A DNA stretch of 53,329 nucleotides from Blakeslea trispora (lineage: Eukaryota > Mucoromycota > Mucoromycetes > Mucorales > Choanephoraceae), in contig JAIWNE010000160.1 in assembly GCA_025331445.1 (NCBI GenBank), positions 1 through 53,329 on the forward strand. Reading direction: 5' to 3'. Positions 20,911 to 31,400 of the stretch are shown piece by piece; position 1 is the stretch's first letter; every line of letters starts with the position of its first letter. The position numbers were made by a program, and so were the translations under genes. The notes below the pieces were generated by a model. That model had not been told where the DNA came from and did no database searches. It saw only the letters and a list, made by a program, of their open reading frames with translations.

Positions 20911-21279
20911 GTCGGCAGGGATCAAAGGCGGCGAAAGTGAACTATGCAAGCGCTTACCGGAGAGACTTGAAACTTTAATAGGTGATGTTTCTAATACAGA
21001 GATAAATTCTGACAAAGTTTCAGCTGGTTCTGATGCTAGGTTCTTTGTAGATGAGGCTTCGAAGTCGAGATCTTTAGTTGAAGATGTCGAAATGTCGTGA
21101 ATCGCGTTGATGAATGTGCTAGAGTTGTCGGATTGGGACACTTTGGGTACCAAAATGTGCGGACGAGATTGGGGAATAATAATTGACAAAGAAATACGCT
21201 GGTTAATAAGGAGGAAGTCGAGCTTTTTTCGAAAACGGAGTTTGAATTGAAAAAAAGTGATCAAAAAGAGAAAGAAAGG

Positions 21280-21295
21280 CGGTTTCTTGGTGTAG
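21280..21295 (+). repeat. Target-site duplication of the LINE, right copy
   Basis: Identical to 15888-15903 (16 bp). Because this copy supplies tRNA nucleotides 1-15, the tRNA gene next to the insertion is complete again. Confidence 0.8.
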
Positions 21296-21354
21296 TTGGT
21301 TATCACGTCTGCTTAACACGCAGACGGTCGCCAGTTCGAGTCTGGCAGAAATCA
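21281..21354 (+). tRNA. tRNA-Val (anticodon AAC)
   Basis: 74 bases fold as a complete cloverleaf. The acceptor stem is GGTTTCT with AGAAATC (one G-T pair). The D arm is GTG/CAC around TAGTTGGTTAT, the anticodon stem is TCTGC/GCAGA with loop TTAACAC, and the T arm is GCCAG/CTGGC with TTCGAGT. The discriminator base is A. There is no intron. The loop gives anticodon AAC (valine), and the sequence closely resembles yeast tRNA-Val(AAC). A TTTTT run at 21355-21359 is a Pol III terminator. The internal A and B boxes are intact, so it may still be transcribed although the LINE has replaced its 5' flank. Confidence 0.95.
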
Positions 21355-21359
21355 TTTTT
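21355..21359 (+). terminator. Pol III terminator of the tRNA
   Basis: A run of five T directly after the discriminator base of the tRNA. Confidence 0.8.
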
Positions 21360-21500
21360 GTTCGTTAATTCGAGGATTAGAACAGATATGGTTTTACATT
21401 ACAAAGGATAGTTTTTGCAGTAACTTGAGAAAGAGAGCAAATAGGTATTGTTACAGAACGTAAGTAGTATTTTGCCAGTAACGAGTCAGAGTCAATGATA

Positions 21501-21650
21501 CAGTATTTTCGGAAAGTATTCGTGCACTAATAAATTTTCGTTTCGTGCAATAAAAATAAATAAATTGTGCGGACTTAGAAAACATTTTTAAGCAAAAAAA
21601 AAAAAAAAAGTCAATCGGGCAAAAGTAAGAAAAGAGTTCGTTCAAAAATT
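21501..21650 (+). repeat. Left terminal inverted repeat of the Tc1-like element
   Basis: Begins CAGTATTTTCGGAAAG and ends near GTTCGTTCAAAAATT. It contains TTTCGTTTCGTGCA, which is also found just after the transposase stop. Confidence 0.9.
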
Positions 21651-21691
21651 ATCTTTTATTTAGTGCACTTTTAGATCTTGCGTAGTTGAAA

Positions 21692-23026
21692 ATGACTAAC
21701 TTTATTTATGACGATGAAAACGGAAACTTGACAAACGAGAATGGAGAAGAGCATCATGACTTTGCCATGGAAGTAGATGACGAAGCTTACCCCTTGGGAA
21801 ACGTTACTGATTTCGCAATGTATACTAATCTCAAACCCCCTGAAAAAGCAGCCAAAGTTGTTGCTATGAAGGCTGAGAGCAGCACAAACATTGACAGGAA
21901 TGTTGATGGGATTTCTAAGAAGGTTTATCGAAAGTATAATCCTGAGGACAAGAGTAACTTCTTTTTCTTGATATACGAAAAGAACATGAGTGTCCGAGGT
22001 GCTGCTAAAGAGCTTGGTATACCACCAACGACAGCTCAATCATGGTTTAGCAAAGGAGAGGCGAGCTTGGAGGAGAACAGTGGGGTTGCTATGGAAAGGG
22101 GTGTAGGAAGAAAGCAGAAGCTTGGAAGACCTGCAATTCTTAAAGATGTTCATAAGGAGCGTCTAATTGAAGCTATTGATGAAAGACCTGAAATGGTCTT
22201 GGACGAGATGATGGAATGCCTCACCAGTAGCTTTGGGGACCTAAAGATCTCAAAGACTGCTTTATATGATTTTGTTACTGCAAAGTGCAATCTTAGTTTT
22301 AAAAGAGCAAAGTTTCATTCAGTTGAGCGAAATTCTCCCAAAAAAATTGAGGCTAGATATCAATGGGTGAAGCGCTGGGCAGAGACGGACATGGATTACA
22401 TGAGCAACTGCATCTTTATTGATGAATCTGCATTTCATATTAACCTGAAGCGTTCTTCTGGTTGGTCCAAAAAAGGTGAACCTGCAATTGTCACAGTTTC
22501 CAAAACTAGAGTTAAGACCACGACTATTCTTGGTGCTGTATCTGCTCATGGGGTCATTAATATCAAGATCAAGCAACCCAAAGTAGCAGAGCCTTTCAAA
22601 ATAAGAAAATTGCCCGGAAAAAGCTCAGCTAACGTTAACAAGGGCAAAGGAGGAACAGTGACTGGCCACTACTTTAACTTTGTTGCTAGTACTTTGGATA
22701 TTTTAGATCATTGCGAAATCTTCAATGACAACTATATTGTCATGGACAATGCACCTATCCATACACATCAAGACATACAAAAGTACATAAAAAGCAGGGG
22801 ATATGGCTGCGTTTACCTTCCTCCATACTCACCCGCACTTAATCCAATTGAAGAATTCTGGGCTGTTTGCAAGAGCAAGGTCAAAAGAGAGAAACTTTTA
22901 AAAGAAAAAACGCTCACCTCTAGAATTACAGATGCCTGTAATAATGTTCTCTTGAGCGATTTGAAGGGATTCTGCAGGCACTCTATGTCTATGTTTGAGG
23001 ATTGTTTAAACGAAAAGCCAATTTAA
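21692..23026 (+). CDS. Tc1/IS630-family DDE transposase
   Basis: 444 codons from the ATG at 21692, with no stop or frameshift. The N terminus is acidic. A helix-turn-helix region lies at about residues 85-120 (MSVRGAAKELGIPPTTAQSW), with a linker RKQKLGRPAIL resembling the GRPR-type hook of Tc1 proteins. The catalytic domain shows CIFIDESAFHIN (first Asp), IVMDNAPIHTH (second Asp) and YLPPYSPALNPIEEFW (Glu), with 34 residues between the second Asp and the first Glu, the D34E spacing of Tc1-like enzymes. It would cut and paste its own element into TA sites. All three acidic residues and the inverted repeats are present, so it may be active. Length is at the long end for the family. Confidence 0.93.
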   Translation: MTNFIYDDENGNLTNENGEEHHDFAMEVDDEAYPLGNVTDFAMYTNLKPPEKAAKVVAMKAESSTNIDRNVDGISKKVYRKYNPEDKSNFFFLIYEKNMSVRGAAKELGIPPTTAQSWFSKGEASLEENSGVAMERGVGRKQKLGRPAILKDVHKERLIEAIDERPEMVLDEMMECLTSSFGDLKISKTALYDFVTAKCNLSFKRAKFHSVERNSPKKIEARYQWVKRWAETDMDYMSNCIFIDESAFHINLKRSSGWSKKGEPAIVTVSKTRVKTTTILGAVSAHGVINIKIKQPKVAEPFKIRKLPGKSSANVNKGKGGTVTGHYFNFVASTLDILDHCEIFNDNYIVMDNAPIHTHQDIQKYIKSRGYGCVYLPPYSPALNPIEEFWAVCKSKVKREKLLKEKTLTSRITDACNNVLLSDLKGFCRHSMSMFEDCLNEKPI

Positions 23027-23057
23027 TAAACCCTTTCGTTTCGTGCACCTTGTATGA

Positions 23058-23201
23058 AATTTTTGAACGAACTCTTTTTTTACTTTTGCACGATTGACTT
23101 TTTTTTTCGCTTAAAAATGTTTTCTAAGTCCGCACAATTTATTTATTTTTATTGCACGAAACGAAAATTTATTAGTGCACGAATACTTTCCGAAGATACT
23201 G
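23058..23201 (-). repeat. Right terminal inverted repeat of the Tc1-like element
   Basis: Reverse complement of 21501-21650 with few differences; ends ...CGAAGATACTG before TA. Confidence 0.9.
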
Positions 23202-23203
23202 TA

Positions 23204-24098
23204 CAATAAAACCAAAGAGAGGAACCATTGCTATGTAATGAGCACCACGTTGTTTAGATAACGAACCTTAAGAAGAGATATAAGTGAAAAGAAAAGTAAG
23301 TTAAATGGAATATATAAATGATGCAATGATTAAGCGTATTAGCAGTTAATCAAGGGAAGTCTTAGTAATAGAAAGCCTGTCTATGCGGCAAGGTTAATGT
23401 CAAAGTATATAGTAAAGTTAGAGGAAGAAAGGAGCTTCTTGTTTATTTAATAAAACTAATTGATATTTGCATCTGTGCATCCTATTGATGACAGTCCTAT
23501 CTAAAAGGATCTAAGTTAAGTAAATTTATGAGTCATTGCTAGTCTGATGGTGTTGTTAACCGATTGAATAATATAATAATGGTGAAATACAAATAATGTT
23601 GAGGAAGATTGAAAAGTTTTCAGTGAAATAGATTGTTATAATAAGTTTGATTCGTTGAATGGATAGATGTAAATGTGAGTTTTAAATGAGATTGGGGTAA
23701 GCTAGATAAAAATAGTATAATAAGTATATTTAGAATAAGATAATGATAGATAACATGAAAGAAAATAAGATGAGAGAAGTATAATAAAGTAAAAGAAGTA
23801 GAATAATACTAAAGCATATAATTGTGAAGTGCTAAATTATTGCTCGTAACAATATAACAGAGCAATCAAGCAGCAGGTTTTAAGTCGTCCGACTAGAGAG
23901 CTGTCAAAACATATATTACTGAAATTTGAGAAAAAATAAATTTGCAATCACGTGACTTCGTCTTTTTGAAAAAGCAAAAATTGTGGAAACTCATAGAAAA
24001 GAAATAAATGGCCATCCTCGCTTAACCATCCTTCTTCTTGCTTTTTTTAAACTTTGTTATTTTACAAGTTTTTGAGTTTGCAAATTTAGATCATTGGT
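23204..24098. other. Non-coding AT-rich spacer
   Basis: No supported frame. A CACGTG palindrome lies in AATCACGTGACTT near 23950, in the region before the Helitron remnant; it could be part of its promoter. Confidence 0.4.
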
Positions 24099-24163
24099 AT
24101 GCCTGCTGAAGTTCGATTTTGCTCTAGGTGTGGTCAGCAAAAGACATTCCCAAATTCCCAAAA

Positions 24164-25499
24164 CAGTCACTAGAAAAATAACTTGATCCATTTTTCCAAA
24201 AAATTAAATTCCAAATTATCACTAAAATTTTAAAACAGGTTGCATTAGTTGTACTTATTAAAAAGGCTTCAAAGTTTGCAAAATATAAGGAAATGACGTC
24301 TATTTTTAATAAATGCTAAAAAAACAATTAGTATTTGGTATGCCCTCCTTTTGCCTTGATTACAGCTTTGCAACTGGAGGGCATACTCTCTACTAAATTT
24401 TCAGCGAAATCAAGCCCTATCAAATCCCATTCTTGCAAGATGAGCACCTTCAGTTCTTCAACATATTTGACTGTGTGTCTCTTGGCTGCAAGGCGCTTCA
24501 CTAACTCCCATCACACATGCTTGATAAGGTTCAAATCAGGGCTTTGAGCAGGCCAGAACTCAAAGCCGCTGATCTGATGGCCCTCCTTCCACCAACGAGC
24601 ATAGGCACCTGTGTGGCAGATAGCACCATCTTCTTGGAGTATAAACTCCCTACCATGCTTCTCATGTAGTTCCTTGAACCAAGGGTGGAAGTGCTTGGCC
24701 AAAGTATTAACATAAGCATCTTGGTTCATGTTGCCTTCTACAACCACAAGAGGACCAAATCCCACAGCAGTAAAACAGACCCAGACCATCGCCGATCCTT
24801 TATCCATTTAGTGCTACTGAGGATGTTTCTTTTCTCGTACCTAGTGTCCTTCTTGCGGATGACTCGGGCATCACAGTCCTTGTTCTCAACCCAAAAATGT
24901 GCCTCATCTGACCATACCACGCTTTTCCACTCATCATCATCCCAACCGGAGTGTCTATGTGCCCAACCTAGCCTAGCCTCCTTGTGGCGGTCAGTAAGAG
25001 TGGGCTTGTGTGCTGCCCAAAACGAATGAAAGCCACATTTGGCTAGATAGCTGACAATAGTCTTCCTGTCAACTATTAAGCCAAATGTTGCTGCATATGC
25101 TTGAACCTGAGGATATGTAGCAAACGGATTCTGTTGTACAAAACGAACTAGCAATTTGATGTCGCCTTCAGTTGCCTTCGGCTTTCTGCTAGTACTCTTG
25201 CCTTCGCAAAAGTACCCTTTTTCTCAATTGTATTGACTATGTTCCTTGCTGTCTTAGCATTAACACCTGTCAATGCTTCAATCCTACTATACGTTGTATC
25301 GTTCATTCTAATATATTAAACACCTCCTCGCTTAATATTATTGTGATATTCGTATTTGCGAGCATTAGAGCTTTCGTTTGATGTATTGTTCATATTTAAC
25401 TGTATTTAGGAAAAGTTATGTATAAGAGGAATGAGAAATATTACTTTAAGGAATTTAATGCATTTTTTAAAACGGATCAAGTTATTTTTCTAGTGACTG
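24164..25499 (-). mobile_element. Tc1-like element, decayed, inside the Helitron fragment
   Basis: Inverted repeats start CAGTCACTAGAAAAATAACT at 24164 and, reversed, end at 25499; they match for at least 26 bases. The right flank is TA (25500-25501); the left flank is AA where TA is expected. The transposase inside is broken. Confidence 0.85.
24335..25390 (-). pseudogene. Tc1-like transposase, frameshifted, catalytic Glu lost
   Basis: Read from about 25390 leftwards: an HTH-like TGVNAKTARNIVNTIEKKG, then (another frame) FVQQNPFATYPQVQAYAATF, KCGFHSFWAAHKPTLTDRHK and VVWSDEAHFWVE with the first Asp. A second part carries GSAMVWVCFTAVGFGPLVVV, FILQEDGAICHTG with the second Asp, and FWPAQSPDLNLIKHVW. 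In the family the last motif is NPIE; here it is NLIK, so the catalytic Glu is replaced by Lys. Frames change near 25190 and 24800, and there are stops near the N terminus. It is dead, and older than the element at 21.5 kb judging by the number of lesions. A DDE transposase of the D34E type by spacing. Confidence 0.85.
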
Positions 25500-25627
25500 T
25501 ACAAGACGTGTGATGAATGCAGAGTAAGTTTAGATGATATACGTACATACAACGTCATGTTGACTAGATTGCCTGCTCAATATTTAGGAACGCTATCGGA
25601 ATTTGAAAAGAGCCACCAGAGACATTA

Positions 25628-27689
25628 CTGGTTTTTCAGCTAAATATCGGACACTGGAGCAAAAATTCTGAACGTTTTACCAAAAATAAAAGTACGCTGG
25701 AGCAAAAAATAGTGAACGAGGGAGCAAAAATTATCGAACAAATACTCAGAAATTTTTGCACATTGTAGCAAAAAGATCAAACCGCCAAAATAGGATTTCA
25801 AAATTAGTTTGCTTGCTTTCATGGAATTCAACAAGTTGATGACTCCAAGATAATTTAATTAGAGGTTTTTGTTTGAGAGACTACTAAATAATGCTAAAAG
25901 CTTTTAGCAAAAAGTAAAGACAAAATGTTGGTTATAAAAAAACTAGCATGAATTCATTTTAAAGCTTTATTTTTGTTTGGTACAACATGGTATGACATGT
26001 AGCTGAAGTGTCTAAGTATAATTGATCCATTTTTATAAACGTTCATAGATACCTTTCCATTCTAAGCTTATAGAGATCAGTAATTCCATTAGTTAATCAA
26101 GTATCATCTTTGGATGGTCGTCTGCATACCAATGGATGTGAAAGATTTAAATAAGTCTAATCTGATGCTATAGAGCGAATAACAGAGAAAATTAGAATAA
26201 CAGTTATTACTGTAATTACCATAAACAATTTAAGGTTATGCTCAGGGACTATTGGAAATTATATGACCACTCAACTTCAGAAACGTGAAAAAATCATATA
26301 AATAGTAAAGAAAGGCAGATCTTTACATTATTTCAACATCTATTACAAAGAACTTTAAACTAATTCTACCATGAGCCAAGAATCCTTCGCAACAGCCATT
26401 ACTAATGAAGAGCCTGAGCTTTCAGTTAGCAACGGTAAGTGTTCAGCAGTTATTATTTTTACATTTAATAGCGGTTTCTTCTGTACTTGGTAGAAATCCA
26501 AACAGACAGATCGGTTACTCGTCAACGAAAAAGAAACAAGCAGCTTACTCCTGAAATATGGAATGTATTCTTGAACTTTTACGTTGGTGCCGGACGTAGC
26601 TTGAGTCAAACTGCCAAAGCGATTGGCTTCTCAAAATACACTGTATCCGGTGGGATCAAAAAAGCAAGCAGCAATGATTGGAGAATGCCTATTCCTGAAA
26701 TACATGGTAGACGTCGAAGTGGCTTCATTCTTGACAGACATCAGCAGTTTTTGGAGACACTTTTGAAGACAAGATCTGAGATTACCCTTAAAGAGATTGG
26801 CCGCTTGCTTCGTGAAACTTTTCCAGAACAATTTTCAAGTGCCCCTGGTACAACCACCATCCACAATTATGTGCGATCAAAACTACAATTCACTCTGAAA
26901 AAGCAGAAATTTATCCAAGAAGAAGAAACAGGGTGGAGATCAGACGGAAGCGAAGAGAATTTTGCTCCAAAATCCTAATGGAGCAGAAGATTAAATACAA
27001 TGAAAGTTGTATCTTTGTGGACGAAACAGGCTTCAACTTGCATATCAATCGTACGCAAGCAAGAACCAAAAGAGGTCAGCCTGCTCGGATCATGGTCGCC
27101 CCATCATCAAGAGGAAGAAACGTCAACATTTTTGCGGCAATGAGCCATTATGTTCTGGAACTTGCCGCCAATCACTATAGAATGGGGAATACTGGGGCAG
27201 CCCAATTTGAAGACTTCGTGGATCTCCTGATAAGACATATGAATACCCGAGGTCTTCAAGGGTACTATGTCATCTTTGACAATGCCCCAATCCATGGATC
27301 AGCGGCCATGAGAAAGTTAGAGGAAGCAGGCTACCATCCAATGAAGCTTCCTCCTTGGTCGCCCTTCCTCAACACCATCGAAGAGCTCTTCTCCAAGTTG
27401 AAGAATGGAGTCACGAAGCATGAGCTCCAAAACTACGGTGAGTTGCTCCAACGAGTGACTGAATCATCAAGCCTAATCACCGCAGATGATTGCCAAGGGT
27501 GAATTAGGCACTCAATTAATTTTTTTGGGGCCTGTCTTCGTGAAGAAGAAATGTTATAATAATAAACATAAAAATTAATTATGAAATCCTATTTTGGCGG
27601 TTCGATCTTTTTGCTACAATGTGCAAAAATTTCTGAGTATTTGTTCGATAATTTTTGCTCCAGTGTCCGATATTTAGCTGAAAAACCAG
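25628..27689 (+). mobile_element. Second Tc1/IS630-like element inside the Helitron fragment
   Basis: Inverted repeats begin CTGGTTTTTCAGCTAAATAT at 25628 and, reversed, end at 27689. The outer 36 bases match. The left side holds about 70 extra bases with two more copies of a GGAGCAAAAA subrepeat, then both sides match again to about 25805 and 27575. The left flank is TA (25626-25627); the right flank is TG, probably a changed TA. It holds one transposase gene of a family different from the 21.5-kb and 24.3-kb elements. Confidence 0.85.
26371..27502 (+). pseudogene. Tc1/IS630-like DDE transposase with intron, one frameshift
   Basis: Exon 1 is 26371-26434 (MSQESFATAITNEEPELSVS). An intron follows with GTAAGT at 26435 and TAG ending at 26493; exon 2 continues in phase with IQTDRSVTRQRKRNKQLTPE. 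An HTH-like region (GAGRSLSQTAKAIGFSKYTV) is followed by GRRRSGFILD. Near 26930 one base shifts the frame (GAAACAGGGTGGAG), and the catalytic part continues in the next frame: CIFVDETGFNLHINRTQ (first Asp), VIFDNAPIHGS (second Asp) and LPPWSPFLNTIEELF (Glu; 33 residues from second Asp to first Glu). All acidic residues survive, so a single lesion inactivates it unless this is a sequencing error. Confidence 0.85.
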
Positions 27690-28458
27690 TGTTAGATCAG
27701 AAAACGAATTCGATGACTCTTGATGAAGAGGACGTAAGAAGCAATTACCAGCAGCTTACATTTCTCAACTTCATCGCATGAAGCCTTTGGAGTTGGGAAG
27801 GATGGATAGAATTTGCCGCCACTGCAAAGCCAAACATTGATTAGCCGAGTTGCCCTCTGACTGCAAGAAAGGCGAAAAGTTTTGAACTTCATGCTGCAGA
27901 GATGGAAGGGTCCAACTTGGGTTTATTAAGAGACCGCCTGAGTATTTACAGCATCTCTTAACAATCACCGGAGCTGAGGGAACTGAGTATCGCGAGAATG
28001 ATCGACAATACAACTCTGCTCTTGCATTTACTTCGGTTCGTTGTGAAAAATTGAACCTTAAAGATACAATTGGAGGTTTAATTTATTTCATGCCATTTAA
28101 GATTTAAGGTGGTCTATATCATATTTAGGGTCCGTTAGTGAATGAATTAGTGAACAATTCAAAGTATGCGCAACTGTATATTCACGACCCTTTATTTGCT
28201 ACACAATTGAGAAAGTTCCTGAACAGCAACCTCAGTCAATCTATTTTAAAGAGACTGACGGCTGTCATTCATGAATGCAACCCGTATGTTGCCATGTATA
28301 AGTCTGCGTATGAGCTTCTGAGTAATGCTGATTCGAATCAGCATGTAGTTAGTGTCTCTGACAATTGCACGCTTCAATTAATTGCTGGTTCAGACCGTAG
28401 AACTGAGAACTTGTCTACCGCCACAGCGCAGAGGAGTTCTAAAAAACCCAGCAATTGA

Positions 28459-31400
28459 GTCTAGGTTAAATAAGTGAGTTTAGACTCACTTTGCTTTTGA
28501 AGGTTAGCTATACAGAGAGAATAAATGATGAAAGGGAAGGTTTTTTTTGTCGAAGTGTGATATATAGGGTAATGGGAGGTTAGTTTTCAAGTTTGAAGCT
28601 GATCCGAGGAGTTGAGTTGATCTCGGTTTTTTTTACATGTCAAAGGCCATAAAATAAATAAAAAGACCAAGAAAAATAATATGTGAGAAAGAGATTTGGC
28701 TGAAAAGGGAAAAAAAATAGCAGTGAAAATGAAGAGATAATCAAATGGGGGGATCGTTTCAGATTTCATGCAAAAAATATGTACAAAAATGGTAAATGGG
28801 GGATAGGCCGAGTGAGGTGAAACAGTCTGGGTAAAAAGTAAAGATATATGGAAATTTAATTTAAAGGTAACGAAGAAGTATTTGGAAGGTAATTCTAAGG
28901 TAAAGTCAGATAAATGACGAAATAAAGATAGTAGGCTGAAAGAGAAGAAAAAGAAGCATAAGCCATTAAATTTTTAAAGCCAAAGGCTAAAGAGCCATTT
29001 TTTAATTTTTTGTGTAATCATAACAAGGTGTAGAAAGCTAAAGAAGCAAGAAAATAAAATAACAAGGTTGAGAGAAGGTGTTTGCTATTCATAGTTTTAA
29101 ATTTTAAGCTAATAGTACAAGAAAGTTATGATCATGACTGAATGTCGATCTTGAGATCTCTCATCACCATCACTGAAGCAACATGAGCACATGTAGAAGG
29201 ACTCGTTGTTGCTGTAAGTGTCTTTAAGTCAAACAATGACTGACAAAATGAATAACAAACATTCCAACAGTTAGGTAAAATAAAAACCAGCACTTTACTT
29301 TGTATAAAGTAAGGTGATATAGTTTGGGCTGAATCAAATCGTATTGTATGAGGGTAAGCAGTGCTTAGAAAAGCTGAAAAAAATAGATGCTTGTGTGAGA
29401 CTATGAGCAACAACTTAAAGAGAAGTTTAGAAAGGAGAAAAGAAACAAATGCTACTTTGAAGCAAGTGAAAAGGAATGAAAGAAAAGTGATGATAATTCC
29501 TCCCAAATCGCTATTTTATCCTCAGTTAATGACTCTCACTAAATAAGGATGAAATGTTTTATTATCTCTTTTAAGAACTGCGAGTTTTAAACATTGGAAG
29601 TCAATCTTGAGACTAGGCAAATCAACAGTGTAGACAAACAACTTCAAATACTCTAAATTAGGTATTGGACTTGATGGTGAAATAGAACGCCTAGTTGAGA
29701 AGTCATGAAAGAGGAACAGAAGGATCAATTGTAGGCTTTAGAAGGGGGATTTATTCACTTCTTTTATAAAGACAATCGGTTGTTGCATATGCTTATCGAA
29801 ATTAGTATATCATCAACAATTATCAACATTTATGGTCAATGCTAGCAATAATCCAAGAATCGCTTTTCAGATAGATCCATCACATTATGTCTTTATTTCC
29901 CAAATAATAAAAAAATAGTCCAACTAGCTTTCAATGCAATCCACCTCATAGATGCTTACCTCTCAAAAAACATGATACTCTCTAAAGATTCTTTAATCAT
30001 CCAAAGTGCTATTGATATGTAATATTGATTCTTTCACTGGAAATGATGTTGACAATGATGGCATCTTCCTCTGACTAAACTGCCAATTTTTACTAATAAC
30101 TTTACCTCTTAGTTCCATTTTGTCATTCATAGGATTGATCTCTAGTAAATCAGATGTAAATTCGGCTAAGTATTGTTGTTTGGAGAGTGAAAGTATTGTC
30201 TTCACTGAGTTGAAGTAATAAAAGACTGTTATCACAAGTGGAAGATGCAATCCGAATGTTTAGGTTGATTCAATCAGAAATGACAATGACTCCATACTAT
30301 CTTCAAAGGTTTATATGTGTGTCAGGTAATCAATTGTAGAAATTGAACACTATCTTACTCTACTTTAAAAATCATTGGGCTTCATTATAGAATAATCATT
30401 TAACGGTGTGCTTAATACAATATCTTTTTTCATATTATGTTAGATTATAAAGCCATATATAATGCCATCGAGTTGTTTACCTTTGCTTTATATTAAGCGC
30501 GATTAAAAGGTATCTTATGTTAGAGTTATCATCTCCACCACTGATAATTTAGAAAATATTGTAATAATTGATCTTTTTCATATGATTTAGCTATGGCGTG
30601 TTTATAAAAATCTGCAATTGTCTGCTTTGTGATGGTAAGATGAGTGACTGTATGATAAGGACTTGAGCTGACCAAATTGATCGTGAACAAACCTAAAAAA
30701 TAAGCCTCTTTCTAGACAGATAAAAGAATGGATAAGTTAGCAATCATGTAGCATGGCCTGAATGATACACCTTAACTCGGAAAGGAAATACTCTCGAGAT
30801 TCAGAAAAAAATAGGTGTAGTAATCAATAGAGTGAAGGAAAAAAAAGTAGAGAAAAAAAAGTGAAGAAAAAAAAGTAGAGAAAAAAAAGTAGAGAAAAAA
30901 AGGAAAGAGAGTAATGTCACCTCCATAATAACACGGAATTTTGGGGGAAAGTTTACTTTTAAAGTATGTCAGCTATCTTAATATAGGTAAAGAAAGAATA
31001 AGCCTGGAACATTTTTAAAAATCGGCCAATCAGAGTAGCAAATTTTCATCACTATAAGAAAGGTAAATGATGATGATTTGGTCTACATCCTCTCTTTGCA
31101 TCATACGCTTCAAACAAAAATAAAATAGTGTCTATGATAGTGATGAATTCAATTATCCAGCTAAAAGAATATGATGGAGTCAAAAAGACAATCACATTTG
31201 AATAATGGAAAAATATAGAGACAATCGTTACATTCTAACAAAGATATCATTTACATGAAGCATTGATTTATATGCTTTGGCCTGTTTCTGCATATTAAGA
31301 ACATACTGTAATTGTTATAGCTTGTATGAAATAAGTATTTGAAAAAAAGATTCTGCTCACGAATAAAAAAGAGACAGAATTGTACATCCCATTGACAAAA

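Larger units (their letters stand above)
15904..21279 (-). mobile_element. LINE (APE-type non-LTR retrotransposon) inserted in a tRNA-Val gene
   Basis: A 5.4-kb element on the - strand, bounded by a 16-bp direct repeat. The 5' end is beside the tRNA start at 21280 and the 3' end is at 15904. It has a 5' region of about 370 bp, ORF1 (20910-19774), ORF2 (19774-16101, one frameshift) and a 3' UTR of about 200 bp rich in A/T, without a long poly(A). ORF2 encodes an APE-like endonuclease and a reverse transcriptase. The clade is not assigned. The element and the tRNA point away from each other, and their 5' ends abut. Confidence 0.88.
21501..23201 (+). mobile_element. Tc1/IS630-like element with 150-bp inverted repeats, uninterrupted ORF
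   Basis: A 1.7-kb element flanked by TA on both sides (21499-21500 and 23202-23203), the standard Tc1/mariner target duplication. The inverted repeats run 21501-21650 and 23058-23201. Over the first 95 bases I count one difference; later differences are mostly A-run length. It contains a single transposase gene (21692-23026). It lies 140 bp downstream of the tRNA. Confidence 0.93.
24099..28458 (+). pseudogene. Helitron Rep/helicase N-terminal region, split by two Tc1-like insertions
   Basis: Three pieces read in order. 24099-24163 starts ATG with FCSRCGQQKTFPNS; 25502-25627 gives YKTCDECRVSLDDIRTYN, completing a CxxC...CxxC zinc finger across the first insertion. From 27690 on, the frame holds LELGRMDRICRHCKAKH, FTSVRCEKLN within a YNSALAFTS context, YAQLYIHDPLFATQLRKFLN and ECNPYVAMYKSAYELL. 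These are typical of the Helitron_like_N domain, which precedes the Rep nuclease and helicase of rolling-circle transposons. In-frame stops replace residues in the RMD-C-C part (for example at the usual Trp after AKH), and the frame ends at 28458 before any Rep HUH or helicase motif. It is a truncated, dead fragment. Confidence 0.72.

Noticed and set aside
16385..20940. Arg/Gln/Asp-rich frames on the + strand across the LINE
   Set aside because: Antisense shadows of ORF1 and ORF2, whose endonuclease and RT motifs are clear on the - strand.
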